From Diadophis punctatus similis (Eukaryota; Chordata; Lepidosauria; Squamata; Dipsadidae): a stretch of DNA of 64,000 bases. Positions 1 through 9,787 of the stretch are shown piece by piece (position 1 is the stretch's first letter; every line of letters begins with the position of its first letter). The DNA is taken from contig JALIGW010000014.1 in NCBI GenBank assembly GCA_023053685.1, forward strand, positions 16,736,590 through 16,800,589. Direction: 5' to 3'. A program made the position numbers and the translations under genes. Under the pieces are notes generated by a model. It was not told where the DNA came from. It saw only the letters and a list, made by a program, of their open reading frames with translations, and did no database searches.

Positions 1-176
1 CGGCAACCTGTGGCTCTGGAGCTGTATGCGGCTCTTTGGACCCTCTGCTGTGGCTCCCTGTCCCATCACTGGCTGGGCCCACCCCTCACCCTCCCCTCCT
101 TCACCTGGCCTGAGAAGGTAAGGGCAACAGCGGGAATGGAGAAGCATCTGGAGCTGAGATTCTCCGGCGCTGATTG
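1..176. other. unassigned GC-rich flank
   Basis: I see no gene, known repeat or clear regulatory signal in this stretch. It ends where the foldback element begins. Confidence 0.4.
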
Positions 177-935
177 AGGAATGATCGCCACCCCCGGCAG
201 AGGCTTCCCTTCAGGCGACCCTCCTCCCCCTCTCGCAACTCCCTGCCAAAGCGCAACAGAGGCGCGCGTGGAGGACAGGCGGCAGCTCGCTTAAGGAGGG
301 TCTTTGAACATGGCTTTTCTCCTGCCCTAAGGATCTGGCCATCGTCTTGCCATGTCCAACCCCCCCTCCTGCAGCTCTTCGGCTGAGCAGAGAGGGTGTA
401 AGCTCCAGCCTGAAGCGGCAGGAAGCGAAGGCTGTCTTATGTGCAAATGTGGCACGAAGGCAGGTACAGGGCTGCTTTGCTCCTGCACTAAGGCTCCGGC
501 GACCATCCTCACCCACCCTCTCCTTCTCCTCTCATGTGAAGGGGGCACGGCAAGGTGATGACTGGAGCCTTAGTGCAGGAGCGAAGTAGCCCTGTACCTG
601 CCTTCATGCCACATTTGCACATAAGCAACCTTCGCTTTGCTTATGCCCTCTCCGCTGGGCCAAAGAGCTGCGGGGGCGGGGGGACATGGCAAGGCAATGG
701 CCGGATCCTTAGGGCAGGAGAGAAGCTGTGTCCTTTTGCGTCCTGATAAGACCCTCCTTAAGCGAGCGGCCGCCTGCCCTGCGCACACCTTTGGTACACT
801 TTGGTGCTTGCTTGAGGAGGGTCTCCCCACATGCGTGCACCCTCCTGGCCCCACCACAGCCAGCCAGGGAGTCACGAGAGGGGGAGGAGGGTCACCCGGA
901 GGGAAACCTCTGCCGGGGGTGGCAACTGTTCCTTA
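177..935. mobile_element. foldback (long inverted-repeat) element
   Basis: The left half, read forward from about 177, matches the reverse complement of the right half read back from about 935. Paired landmarks are GCCACCCCCGGCAGAGG at 188 against its complement near 905-921, CTCGCTTAAGGAGGGTC near 285 against its complement near 752, and the stretch from about 433 (TTATGTGCAAATGTGGC) against about 605-625. The centre is near 535. Arms are about 350 nt and diverged, with a gap of about 100 nt in one arm. No obvious target duplication or coding capacity is visible. Superfamily is undetermined; it looks like a non-autonomous hairpin or foldback DNA element. Confidence 0.6.
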
Positions 936-937
936 GC

Positions 938-1212
<275 letters not shown>

Positions 1213-1214
1213 CC

Positions 1215-1407
1215 TGTTTCTCATAGAAAAGAAAACATAGATAGCCACAAAACCTGGGTAGGCATGGCTGGGGGATCATGTGACTCTTTGGAAGTGAGTG
1301 ACATCGAGTTGGCCATGCCCACCCAGGTTTTGTGGCTCCCAGTGTTTTGTTTTCTCTGGGAAATGAGTCAAAATGGCTCGTTGAGTGTTTAAGGTTGCCA
1401 ATCCCTG
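1215..1407 (-). mobile_element. hAT-like element, one terminus
   Basis: The right end read in reverse starts CAGGGATTGGCAACCTTAAA, which matches the left end of the element at 50247. Internal inverted repeats pair about 1222-1270 with 1312-1378. The (GA)n tract lies inside or next to the element, as (CT)n does in the 50247 copy. The opposite terminus is not visible. Confidence 0.55.
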
Positions 1408-1414
1408 GTCTATT

Positions 1415-1770
1415 GAAAAGAAGGACAGGGGTAACCTGATGGTAGTCTTCCAATATCTCAGGGGTTGCCACAAAGAAGAGGGGGTCAGCCTATTCTCCAA
1501 AACACTTGAAGGCAGGACAAGAAGCAATGGGTGGAAACTAATCAAGGAGAGATGCAGCCTAGAATTAAGGAGAAATTTCCTGACAGTGAGAACAATTAAG
1601 CAGTGGAACGGATTGCCTTCAGAAGATGTGGATGTTTGTCACTGGGGTTTTTTAAAGAAGAGATTGGACAACCATTTGTCTGAAATTGTATAGGGTTTCC
1701 TGTCTGAGCAGGGGTTGGACTAGAAGACCTCCAAGGTCCCTTCCAACTCTGTTGTTCTGTTATTATTACA
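1415..1770 (+). mobile_element. CR1 LINE 3' end (5'-truncated)
   Basis: Translation gives the C-terminal part of CR1 ORF2: [12 protein letters not shown], then NGWKLIKERCSLELRRNFLT, then QWNGLP. It is followed by the conserved CR1 3' UTR with GGTTGGACTAGAAGACCTCC near 1713. It is non-autonomous, being truncated upstream of the reverse transcriptase motifs. Confidence 0.9.
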
Positions 1771-1799
1771 TTAGGAAGACAACTGAAGACACTGAAGAC

Positions 1800-2032
1800 A
1801 ACAGAATTAAACCTGATCCAAAAAAGGTAGAGGCTATTCTATAAACCTCAATCTCTGAGCACCTAAATATGCTGTGTCCTTTTCTAGCTATCTGTAGATA
1901 ATTTGTGAAATTTACTCCTAATTACGTGACTATTACAGATCTACTCCAGTTAATGGCCAAAAAAGGAGCTGCTCAGCTTGGGTTAACAGCAGCCATCTCT
2001 ACATTTTAGCAAATGAAAGATGCATTAACAAA
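1800..2032 (+). mobile_element. Ty3/Gypsy-like pol relic
   Basis: One frame from 1803 reads RIKPDPKKVEAI, a stop, and degraded residues, then from 1908 KFTPNYVTITDLLQLMAKKG and later QMKDALT at about 2010-2030. This spacing is that of the reverse transcriptase to RNase H junction of Gypsy-type LTR retrotransposons. In-frame stops (near 1842 and 2007, among others) show it is dead. No LTRs are recognised nearby. Confidence 0.6.
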
Positions 2033-2700
2033 GGAATCTTGTTTACATTGTTATAAAACACATCAACTTGTGTAGAGATTCCCGCACGTCCTGTAGGTCA
2101 TGGTGCAGGTTCAGGAGAGTGGATCAAAAAAAGCCTTTTGCCTATGCCAGCCATTTTCTTTTTTCTCCACAGTGAAGCTATTCTTAAATTTAGAAAATTT
2201 GAAAGTTTAGCCTTGAGATAACCATTTATGTTAGTGAGGAATCACAATTTGTTCATACAAATGCTTCAACCACATAAAATCACCGTTTTGCTATGTAATT
2301 TCCAATGTTTCCACCGAAGAGTGCAACCTTATGATTTTGTTTGCTAGAAAATGAATGTAGCTGATTTCTTACATGGTCTTCCGTTCCCTGATTCATGATC
2401 ACTTTCATTGGCACAGGAATATGTGAATAGGGTTTTTATGGGTGCTGGATTTTGAGGCATCCTCATTAAGAGAACTCTGCCTTGCTTCTTAAAAAAAAAA
2501 AACTTGGCTCGAAGGATTTTAACATGTTGTTCACTGCAACAAATGGCCATAAATAATTCCTGTTCACTTAAGCATCTTTCTGCTGAATTTTCTGTACACA
2601 GTGATCTGTTACGTGCTAAGAGTTACCAGCCAAATATAGACTCAGTGGAACACTTGGAAAAGAACGGTAATGCTTATATGCAAACTTCAACCTCTACGAC
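2033..2700. other. unassigned AT-rich sequence
   Basis: No convincing ORF or known repeat. An A-run at about 2491-2502 is the only notable feature. Confidence 0.4.
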
Positions 2701-2701
2701 T

Positions 2702-3065
2702 CAGTGTTTCTCAAATAGTGGGGCGGGGCCCCCTGGGGGGGCACGGAGCGATGCCAGGGGGCGCGTGTGACCCCGGAGAACATGTGTGGTCCCTCTCGAT
2801 TGATTCCCCCGGACGGGAAATATTTTCCCAATTGCACGCTACTCCGAGCCCGGAAGAGAAGGCGGCCAGGCGGGGCGGGGTGGCTGCGTGGGTTCTTGTT
2901 CTCGGCGGGAGCCGCGGGAGCCATGAACGGCATGGTGAACTTGCTGCTCGACAAGGAGGAGGAGCTGGGCTCTGCAGCTGGGCGAAAGCTTCAAACGGCA
3001 CCCTAAAGCCTCCTTCCACACCGTTCGCTGTGAGTGCCCGGCAGAGGCGGCGCTTATGGGCCAGG
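2702..3065 (+). mobile_element. hAT-like element, left part
   Basis: It begins CAGTGTTTCTCAAATAGTGG followed by GGCGGGGCCCCCTGGGGGGG, a terminus like that of several vertebrate hAT families. GC-rich interior follows. No matching right terminus or 8-bp duplication is present, so it is truncated. A short open frame from about 2922 (MNGMVNLLLDKEEELG) is not recognised. Confidence 0.45.
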
Positions 3066-3127
3066 CCGGCGACCCCAAAACATCGGCTTGATTAAGCTGG
3101 CCTGGTCCCGTGTCAAAAAGGGCCCTA

Positions 3128-3283
3128 ACTGACCTCTTAGGAATCGGGTGAGGTCAACAGTGGACAGTCTAAGGGTAAAGTTTTGGGGGTTTGGTGACGA
3201 AACCACAGAGTCAGGTAGTGAATTCCAGGCATTGACCACTCTGTTGCTAAAGTCATATTTTCTACAGTCAAGTTTGGAGCGGT
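3128..3283 (-). mobile_element. LINE ORF2 C-terminal relic
   Basis: The minus strand encodes SKLDCRKYDFSNRVVNAWNS then LPDSVVSSPNPQNF and a leucine/arginine-rich end. These residues match the relics at 42420-42660 (+) and 62870-63125 (+). FSNRVVNAWNSLP is typical of the extreme C-terminus of non-LTR reverse transcriptase proteins. The clade is not resolved. Confidence 0.65.
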
Positions 3284-3329
3284 GGCACCCGAGCCAAAAA
3301 AGGTTCGCCATCACTGCCCTATACCTTCC
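3284..3329 (-). mobile_element. hAT-like terminus (GGCGAACC family)
   Basis: The end AAGGTTCGCCATCACTG equals the terminus of the complete element at 53166-53678. Only one end is present here. Confidence 0.55.
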
Positions 3330-3344
3330 CACAACCATCTCTTA

Positions 3345-3435
3345 TAGAAGAATAGAATAGATCAGAAGGGACCTTGGAGGTCTTCTACTTCAACCGCCCT
3401 ATATCATTCTGGACTTTCTTTGGGCTTGATGGGTT
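3345..3435 (-). mobile_element. CR1 3' tail fragment
   Basis: Reverse-strand CR1 3' UTR (GGACCTTGGAGGTCTTCTA at about 3370) preceded by the tail GAATAGAATAG. It is a short piece next to a longer CR1 copy. Confidence 0.7.
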
Positions 3436-4465
3436 CATAGAAAGAATAACAGAATAATAGAACAGAATAACAGAGCTGGAAGGGATCTTGGAGGTCTTCT
3501 AGTCCAACCTCCTGCTCAAGCAGGAAACCATATACCATTCCAGACAAGTTGCTGTTCAGTCTCTTCTTAAAAACCTCCAGTGATGGAGCACCCACAACTT
3601 CTGAAGGCAAGTCATTCCACTGGTTAATTGTTCTCACAGTCAGAATATTTCTTCTTAGTTCCAGGTTGCTTCTCTCCTTGATTGGTTTCTATCCATTGTT
3701 TCTTGTCCTGCCCTCTGGTGCTTTGGAAAATAATTTGACCCCTCTTCTTTGTGGCAGCCCCTCAAATATTGGAACACTGCTATCGCGTCTCCCCTAGTCC
3801 TTCTCTTCATTAAACTAGGCATCCCCACTTCCTGCAACCATTCATCATATGTTTTAGCCTCCAGCCCCCTAATCATCTTTGTTGCTCTTCTCTGCACTCT
3901 TTCTAGAGTCTCAGCATTTTTTTTTAATATTGTGCCATCCAAAACTGAATGCACTCCACTGCATGTAAATGTAATTCCATTGAGTACACATTGAATGTGG
4001 TTGATCAGCCAGTTATGAATCCATCTGGTGATGATGCTGTCTATCCCACATTTTTCTAGCGTACCAAGAAGCAGGTTGTGGTCTACTTTGTCAAATGTCA
4101 TACTGAAATCCAAGTACTGTATCCTATGTCCATAGCATTTCGATAATTTAGTCACTTTGTCCAATAATGAAATAAGATTTGTTTGACATGATCTGTTTTT
4201 GACAAATCCATGTTGGCTTCTAATAATAACTTGGCTTCTAGATGTTCACAGATCCGTTGTGTGATTATCTTTCTCAGGATCTTCCCAGGTATTGATGTCA
4301 GGCTGATTGGTCTGTAGTTTCCTGGATTTGTTTTCCCCTCCTTTTTTGAAGATTGGAACCACATCAGCTCTTTTCCAGTTCTCTGTTAATTCCTTGCTGC
4401 TCCAGGAGGTTTGAAAGACATGGTTCAGTAGTTCTGAGATCACATCTGTTAGCTCCTTCAGAACT
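3436..4465 (-). pseudogene. CR1 ORF2 relic with internal deletion
   Basis: Read on the minus strand, broken frames give NWKRADVVPIFKKGG, ISLTSIPGKIL, YLDFSMTFDKVDHNLL, then [17 protein letters not shown] and [12 protein letters not shown], in CR1 order. The copy jumps near 3955 from the palm motif region straight to the TLERVQ region. The YADD-type active site and about 150 following residues are therefore missing. Several frameshifts are present. The 3' UTR and an AATAG-type tail lie at 3436-3520. It cannot encode an active enzyme. Confidence 0.88.
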
Positions 4466-5072
4466 AGTCAAGGAAGTTGGATTTGGGCATTCGAAGGCAG
4501 GAGGACTTATTGAGCTTTCTGACATCAGAATGATTTCACCAATCCAGTGTACCTGGAAGGTGTTTTTGCTTTCACTCTTTTTGCAGGGCAGACCTTTTCC
4601 TCCACCTCATTTTGATTATCCAGATGCCTTCAGAAAGTCTCCCTCAGATCTTCTTCTCCAAGTTTGAGGAGGACCAACCTGCAGGACCGCAAAGACCAAG
4701 TGGCCCCCTTTTCTGCCCCCACCCTAGGGATTTATTTTCTCTCAACCACCCCCAAACCAGCTGCAGGCTCAGCCATGCCTGTTTCCATCTGATATGAGAC
4801 TCTCAGAGCTCAAGAATGGCCTCTGCAGAGAACATACCAGCAAGCATCATGTCCACTTTATAATGGGGAAGGGAAATCTAGGCGTCCCTTGGCATCAAAA
4901 CGGGCACTTGACTTCTCACCAGAGTTGTGTTTGCATTGCATCCCAACATGAAAGGTACAGTAGAGAGGTTACCAGAGAGGCCAGTTCATTTAGGACCAAG
5001 TATCTTCCGCCTTGAAACCTGTTGCTTTATAGATGTTTAAAACAAGCAACCACAATAATGAAGCAAATCTAC
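4466..5072. other. unassigned sequence
   Basis: No repeat family or ORF with recognisable homology. Short frames only. Confidence 0.35.
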
Positions 5073-5080
5073 CCACAGAC

Positions 5081-5354
5081 CAGAGGTGAGTTCCTCCCGG
5101 TTCTGACCGGTTCTATGGAACCGGTAGTAACTTGGCGGCCTGGGTCGCTAGAACCGGCAGTGACCCAGGCCTGCCATGCCCCCGCACCAGCTCTCTTGGT
5201 GGTGCCATAGTTGCCACCATCTTGTTTTTTGCTTCTGCGCATGTGCAGAAGCTGTGTTTTTAGTACTGCACATGCATGCATGCGCAACGTGTGCATGCCC
5301 ATGCGGCGTGTCAAGGAGTGAACTGGCAGAAAGGTAAGCCAGAACCCACCCCTG
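5081..5354. mobile_element. hAT hairpin MITE, GGGTTC family
   Basis: Ends are CAGAGGTGAGTTCC and GAACCCACCCCTG. A perfect 8-bp duplication, CCACAGAC, sits at 5073-5080 and 5355-5362. The interior has the ACCGGTTC motif and TTCTGCGCATGTGCAGAAG, typical of this family in the window. Length is 274 bp with no coding capacity. Confidence 0.85.
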
Positions 5355-5445
5355 CCACAGACCCAAGGAAAAAACTGGACAACCTTTCCTACTTGCATGA
5401 TATGAACCTGCCGGGAATGCAATAGGGCAGAAAAAGGAGCAGCCC

Positions 5446-5709
5446 GTGCAGCTGGTAGCTGATTCCGACAGCGAAGAGGCTGATGTGGTGATGCGCCAGT
5501 GGGCTGTGCAGCTGGCACCCGAGTCGGACAGTGAGGAGGCTGAAGAGGACTCGGTGCCAGAGGCAGAGATTCAGCCAGGGCCTTCAGAACCTCCAGAAGC
5601 TCCCATCAGTGACGAGGAAGAAGAGGAGGAGCCTATTCTCAATGCACGGGCACGCAGAGCTGCCAAAAGGCAGGAATGGTTCCTAAGGAGGAGGTCTCCT
5701 CATGAGTAA
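5446..5709 (+). CDS. small acidic open frame, function unknown
   Basis: The 87 residues hold an internal duplication: DSDSEEAD at 6-13 and ESDSEEAE at 26-33, each preceded by a QL.A context. A glutamate run (about residues 57-62) follows, then a basic tail RARRAAKRQEWFLRRR. No known domain is recognised. Acidic-then-basic composition is seen in N-termini of some retroelement proteins. It starts only nine bases inside the left inverted repeat and ends before the TATA-like box, so it would need an upstream promoter. It may be a truncated 3' piece of a longer element ORF. Confidence 0.35.
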   Translation: MQLVADSDSEEADVVMRQWAVQLAPESDSEEAEEDSVPEAEIQPGPSEPPEAPISDEEEEEEPILNARARRAAKRQEWFLRRRSPHE

Positions 5710-5721
5710 GGCTTGGGGCTA

Positions 5722-5748
5722 ATTGGCCACTTCCCTAGACTATTTAAG
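5722..5748 (+). promoter_or_regulatory. CCAAT (inverted) and TATA-like pair
   Basis: ATTGG at 5722-5726 and TATTTAAG at 5741-5748 lie between the acidic open frame and the presumed leader of the inverted-repeat unit. This resembles an LTR-type polymerase II promoter. Evidence is by motif only. Confidence 0.3.
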
Positions 5749-6151
5749 TGAGGACGATGAAGAAGCCAATTTGCAGGAAACAACGTCATTCATATTCCTT
5801 CGTGTCTTGAATCCAGAAACGTCTGATCGGCTCTTGTTCTCTCTTGCCATTTTTCCTGCAAATTGCTTCTGTGCATTTTGCCAACCACTGTAAGATTGCT
5901 GTTATCTACAAGACTGTTTACTCAGAATTGAGTTATTATTTCGTGGATTCGTGCTGAAGTTAAATTAACAGCAGGTGTTCAGAAAAGACTGCTTTAAACT
6001 GTATTTGTGTTTGACGACTACTAAGAAAGCTCATTAGTAGTCCTTAATTAGTAAACTAAGGTTTGTACAGACTTTGTGTGTGCTGCGTTCTTTGTGGTCC
6101 ATAGCTGAGGCAGAACACTACCTTTTTCTGCCCTATTGCATTCCCACAGAC

Positions 6152-7064
6152 ACAGCATCATGGCTTTGGAAGGGATTTGGAGGCCTTTTAAAGTTTATCC
6201 TTCTTCTCCAAGCTTAATAAAAGTTGCCTGATGTTTTTGTGTAGGCACATAACATTTCTTTGTAAGGAAGTGAAATGTCAGGAGCCCGGCTATGAAATAT
6301 GCAGCCATCAGTCTCCACTTCGGTCATGAAGGCAAAGCACGGAGGAAGAAAGATGAAGAGGCCAGGAGAACACCAGGTTCCTATTTAGGTTTTTGGTTAC
6401 TGCTTCGCTAAAATATTTATTTTTTTTATGGCTGTTTCTATCTCAGCCCTTTCTGGAGTCTAAATATTTGGATGATCAAGGAGTGATAGCTGGACCCAAT
6501 GCAAGGGAAGGCATTCCACTCTCTTTGCGGCATTCCTGGATGGGTCAAGTAGAATACGACGTCTGCTCTCTCGGCCTTGCCGAGGAGGGCCAGGCAGACC
6601 AGGGAGGGCCAAGCTTAACCCACACTGGTGCTCTCAGTTTCACATGGCTCCTTGATTTGCATCGATCCAGTTCAGCTCCTACTCTGATGCAGAGGATTAG
6701 GAGGAGAGGGGCCTCCCTCAGACCCCACTCATTTTAGCTCCCTTTCTGCAAATATTCCCAGAAGAGGGAGAACTGCTCCATTTTGTTCCAGTTCTCCTCC
6801 ATTAGAAGGATATCAGTTTTATAAGGATCGTGACAGAAACGCTGAAGGGCAGAATGAGCTGAACTTGCAGAATTTCCTCAAAGAACAGACATGCTTTGGG
6901 GTATGTCATAAAAGGAAAGGCAAAGAGGCTGCAGGAACTGAAGGTTGCACAGAGAAAAGAGTGAATTGTTACAGGTGATGGCAAGAACATAGAGTGCCAA
7001 CTTCTGTTTTGTGCCTCTCTTTGTTTCTAATCTCTAATCCAACACCCTGCCCAAGATAGCTATC
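6152..7064. other. unassigned sequence
   Basis: Nothing recognised; the longest frame (6393-6737, 114 codons) has no family resemblance. Confidence 0.35.
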
Positions 7065-7170
7065 AAGTTACCACTAGGTCTTCTCTTCATTAGACTAGAT
7101 GTACCCAGTTCCTGCAACTGTTCATCGTATAGTTCAGCTTCTAGACTAATGCAGTTGTGGTGATGGTTGT
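7065..7170 (-). mobile_element. CR1 relic (short)
   Basis: TCTTCTCTTCATTAGACTAG and TTCCTGCAACTGTTCATCGT match minus-strand CR1 coding sequence between the RRTRGD and TYEE-type motifs. Confidence 0.7.
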
Positions 7171-7298
7171 GGACTCTAACCTGATGTGATAGTACAAAAT
7201 GATTTTAGGCATCTTTTCACAATGCCTATCATTTGATTTATTTAATTTTTTATCCTTCCTTTATTACTTTTATAAATTAATCAAGATAGCAAACATAC

Positions 7299-7540
7299 CA
7301 GGGATGGGTTCTAACTTACCTCGCTGCTGGTTCGCTTCCTCCTGAGCCATATGGCTGCGCCGCGGGGGCGCACGTGCTTTGCATGCGTGTGCATGCGCGT
7401 GCATGCGCAGTACCAAAAATTTCATTTAAAAAATAAGATGGTGGCACATGCCGAAAACTTGACTTCTGTGCATGCGCAGAAGAAAAAAAAGCAACAAAAA
7501 ATCCCCCCAACCCCCCCCAAAAAGGAAAAACAGGAGAAAT
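7299..7540 (+). mobile_element. hAT MITE, GGGTTC family, right end lost
   Basis: The left end is CAGGGATGGGTTCTAACTTA, as in the complete element at 58628. The interior has several GCATGCGC motifs (7380-7410, 7468-7482). No right terminus follows. Confidence 0.7.
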
Positions 7541-7904
7541 CTAAACATGCAGAGGTCTCTAAAATGCAACAGAGGAACATAGACAAATATGGAAAGTGGG
7601 GTATATAATAAAATAAGAACGTACAGTAGTCTCCAGAAAGTATGGGAACTGTGGTCAGAACTGTGTCCAAATGGCTCCAAATAAGCCATAAGAGATACTT
7701 TAAAAAGGATTTGGGGTATTGGTCAAAGTTAAAAGCAAGCTAAAGGGGATTACAAAGAGGAAGAAGTAACATGACAATGGGTGCTGGTGGGAAGTCTGAA
7801 CTGCCAGACTCCTCCTGTGCAACTCATCCTGGCTAATCAATATGCTGCCTTCAAACAGAGGAGATTGTGAAAGAGTTCTGAGTAAACTTGGTGAACTCTT
7901 AGAG

Positions 7905-8002
7905 CAGAGATCCCCAAACTTGGCAACTTTAAGACTTGTGGACTTCAACTTCTGGGAGTTGAAGTCCACAAGTCTTAAAGTTACCAAGTTTGGGGACCCC
8001 TG
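7905..8002. mobile_element. hAT hairpin MITE, CCCCAAACTTGG family
   Basis: It is a 98-bp near-palindrome, from CAGAGATCCCCAAACTTGG to its complement ending GGACCCCTG. A perfect duplication, TCTTAGAG, lies at 7897-7904 and 8003-8010. Confidence 0.9.
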
Positions 8003-8010
8003 TCTTAGAG

Positions 8011-8720
8011 GCCTGGCCAGGACCCAGGAAGCTGAAGACGGCAAATGTCACCCCCCTTCTTCGAAAAGGAAGCGTCGGAGGACTTGTAAAACTACAGACC
8101 CATCTGCTTGATGCCTATATTGGGCAAGCTGCATGAACAGATAATCAAACAACATGCCTGAGAGTGTTTAGATAAGCATGCTATAATTAACAGGAGCCGG
8201 CAGAAGTTTGTCACCATTTCTGCTAAATAGATCTTATCTCCTTCTTTGGAGCATAAAGTGGTTCTAGCTTATTTGATTCAGAAGAAGATCGTAGAGATAA
8301 TACACCTGAGCATCACATGATGTTTACTTTAATAAAATGGTTGAACGTGGTTTACATGATGCTGTTATTAGATAGATGGACTCATGGTTGGCTGAGTGAC
8401 CCACCCAAAGAATGCTGGTTAGCAGTTCCTCTTCAACTTGAAAGGAAGTATTGAGTGGAGCATCCCAGAATCTGTCTTTGGCAGTTCTCATGCCTTTTAA
8501 CATCTTATCTATGACTTGTGTGATGGCTGAGGGGATACTTGTCAAGTGTACAGATAATACAAAGCTGGGAGGAATGGCTAATACTTCAGAAGAGAGAAAG
8601 AAGATTTTAAAAAGCTGAAATCATTAGGATGCAACTGAACAGAGAGAAATGTAAAATTCTGCAATAAGAAAAAAAACATGAAAAGCAAAAGCAGAGTGCA
8701 TGGGAGTAGTACATGAGAAA
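8011..8720 (+). pseudogene. old CR1 ORF2 relic
   Basis: Broken frames read ANVTPLLRKGS, then a degraded YRPISLM region near 8090. LIKWL follows near 8330, and a region like TDNTKLGGMAN appears near 8540-8580. The order is that of CR1 reverse transcriptase. Many frameshifts and stops make this one of the oldest CR1 copies here. Confidence 0.65.
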
Positions 8721-9013
8721 TGCTGATCATAGTTTAAACTTTTTAAAAAACTGTATTAGTAAATTCTAGTAATCAGTAAATTCTAACAAAAAAGAAAAAG
8801 AACAATTCATCAGGGATACCAAAATAAGAATGTACATATGTTACGTTGATTAAGATTTAAAAAATGAGGAGAGGAAAAATAAAAAAAATTAAGAACCATC
8901 TGTATCTTCATAAGAAATCTGATGTCCTGGACTTCTGATTGAGAGCCAAGGTGAGCTAGATATTGCTTGCACATCAGAATGGCATTGTGACTAAGTTGGC
9001 AGCTGAACGCAGG
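8721..9013. other. unassigned A-rich sequence
   Basis: No motif recognised; possibly further CR1 decay. Confidence 0.3.
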
Positions 9014-9021
9014 ATCTGGAC

Positions 9022-9467
9022 CAGGGGTGAGTTGCTCACTTACCCAGACCGGTGTGCTGCTGTGCGTTTCTTCATGCTTTGTGCGCGCGTGTGCCTGCTA
9101 CGCGTGTGCGCCCCCCATGCGATTTTGCTTCTGCGCATGCACGGAAGCAAAATTGTGCTGAAATCTCACGAGGGGATGTGTGCACGAGAGAGATTTTGGC
9201 GCGATTTTACTTCCACGCATGCGCAGAAGCAAAATCTCACTGAAATCTCTCTCTTGCGCGCGTCCCCTCGTGAGATTTTGGCGCGATTTTGCTTCCCTGC
9301 ATGCGTCATGCGCAGAAGCAAAATTGCCCAAAAATTCGGGAAAAAAAGATGGCGACGCGCATGACTGCCCCGTTGAGACGGTACCGGAGCAGTCGCGCGC
9401 AAATTGGGTCATCGGCGGGCCCTACCGGAGCTACGTACTGGACCGCACTGGTAGGAACCCACCCCTG
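9022..9467. mobile_element. hAT hairpin MITE, GGGTTC family, with tandem core
   Basis: Ends are CAGGGGTGAGTTG and GGAACCCACCCCTG, with a perfect duplication ATCTGGAC at 9014-9021 and 9468-9475. The interior repeats a block of about 80 bp: TTTTGCTTC, a GCGCATGC core, GAAGCAAAAT, then CTCACGAG and GAGATTTTGGCGCGATTT. The repeats form nested palindromes. Confidence 0.88.
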
Positions 9468-9475
9468 ATCTGGAC

Positions 9476-9639
9476 TGCCAAAATTCTCTCCAGAGTAAGG
9501 AAAGATCTTTGAGATAACACATGTTCTCCATACAGCTGCTCCCTGTGAGTAGACTGCGGGGATCTAAGTTTTGCCATGTACTTGTGAGGGATCAAAGGGA
9601 GGAACCATGTTTTCTCACAGTCATCAACACAACCTTTTA
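9476..9639. other. unassigned sequence
   Basis: No feature recognised between the hAT element and the SINE. Confidence 0.3.
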
Positions 9640-9787
9640 GAGCCCTGGTGGTGCAGTGGTTAGAATGTAGTATTGCAGGCTAATTCTGCTAACTGTCAGC
9701 AGTTCGATTCTCACTGGCCCAAGCTTGGCTCAAACTTCCATTTGTTTGAATGGAAAATGAGGAGCCAGATTGTTGAGGGCAATATGT
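9640..9787 (+). mobile_element. tRNA-derived SINE, 5' part
   Basis: It has an A-box-like TGGTGCAGTGG and a B-box-like AGTTCGATTCTCAC, then the body CAGATTGTTGAGGGCAATATGT. It continues after a hAT-like insertion at 11297-11395 (TGTAAACCACTTAGAGAGAGG to TATATAAGTCTAAGTGCTAT). The layout fits a squamate tRNA-SINE of the Sauria type; the subfamily name is not asserted. Confidence 0.8.

Larger units (their letters stand above)
5413..6145 (+). mobile_element. unit with 25-bp perfect inverted termini
   Basis: Positions 5413-5437 (starting GGGAATGCAATAGGGCAG) are the exact reverse complement of 6121-6145. Between them lie an 87-codon acidic open frame (5446-5709), an inverted CCAAT box (ATTGG, 5722-5726) and a TATA-like TATTTAAG (5741-5748). 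The downstream part reads like an untranslated leader. No flanking duplication is certain, though the octamer CCACAGAC recurs at 6144-6151. Possible identities are an inverted terminal repeat of a DIRS-like element, an LTR-like promoter unit, or a DNA-transposon derivative. I cannot decide between them. Confidence 0.5.

Noticed and set aside
2922..3005. MNGMVNLLLDKEEELG frame as a retrocopy of a host gene
   Set aside because: Short, with no homologue I can name, and inside a hAT-like element.
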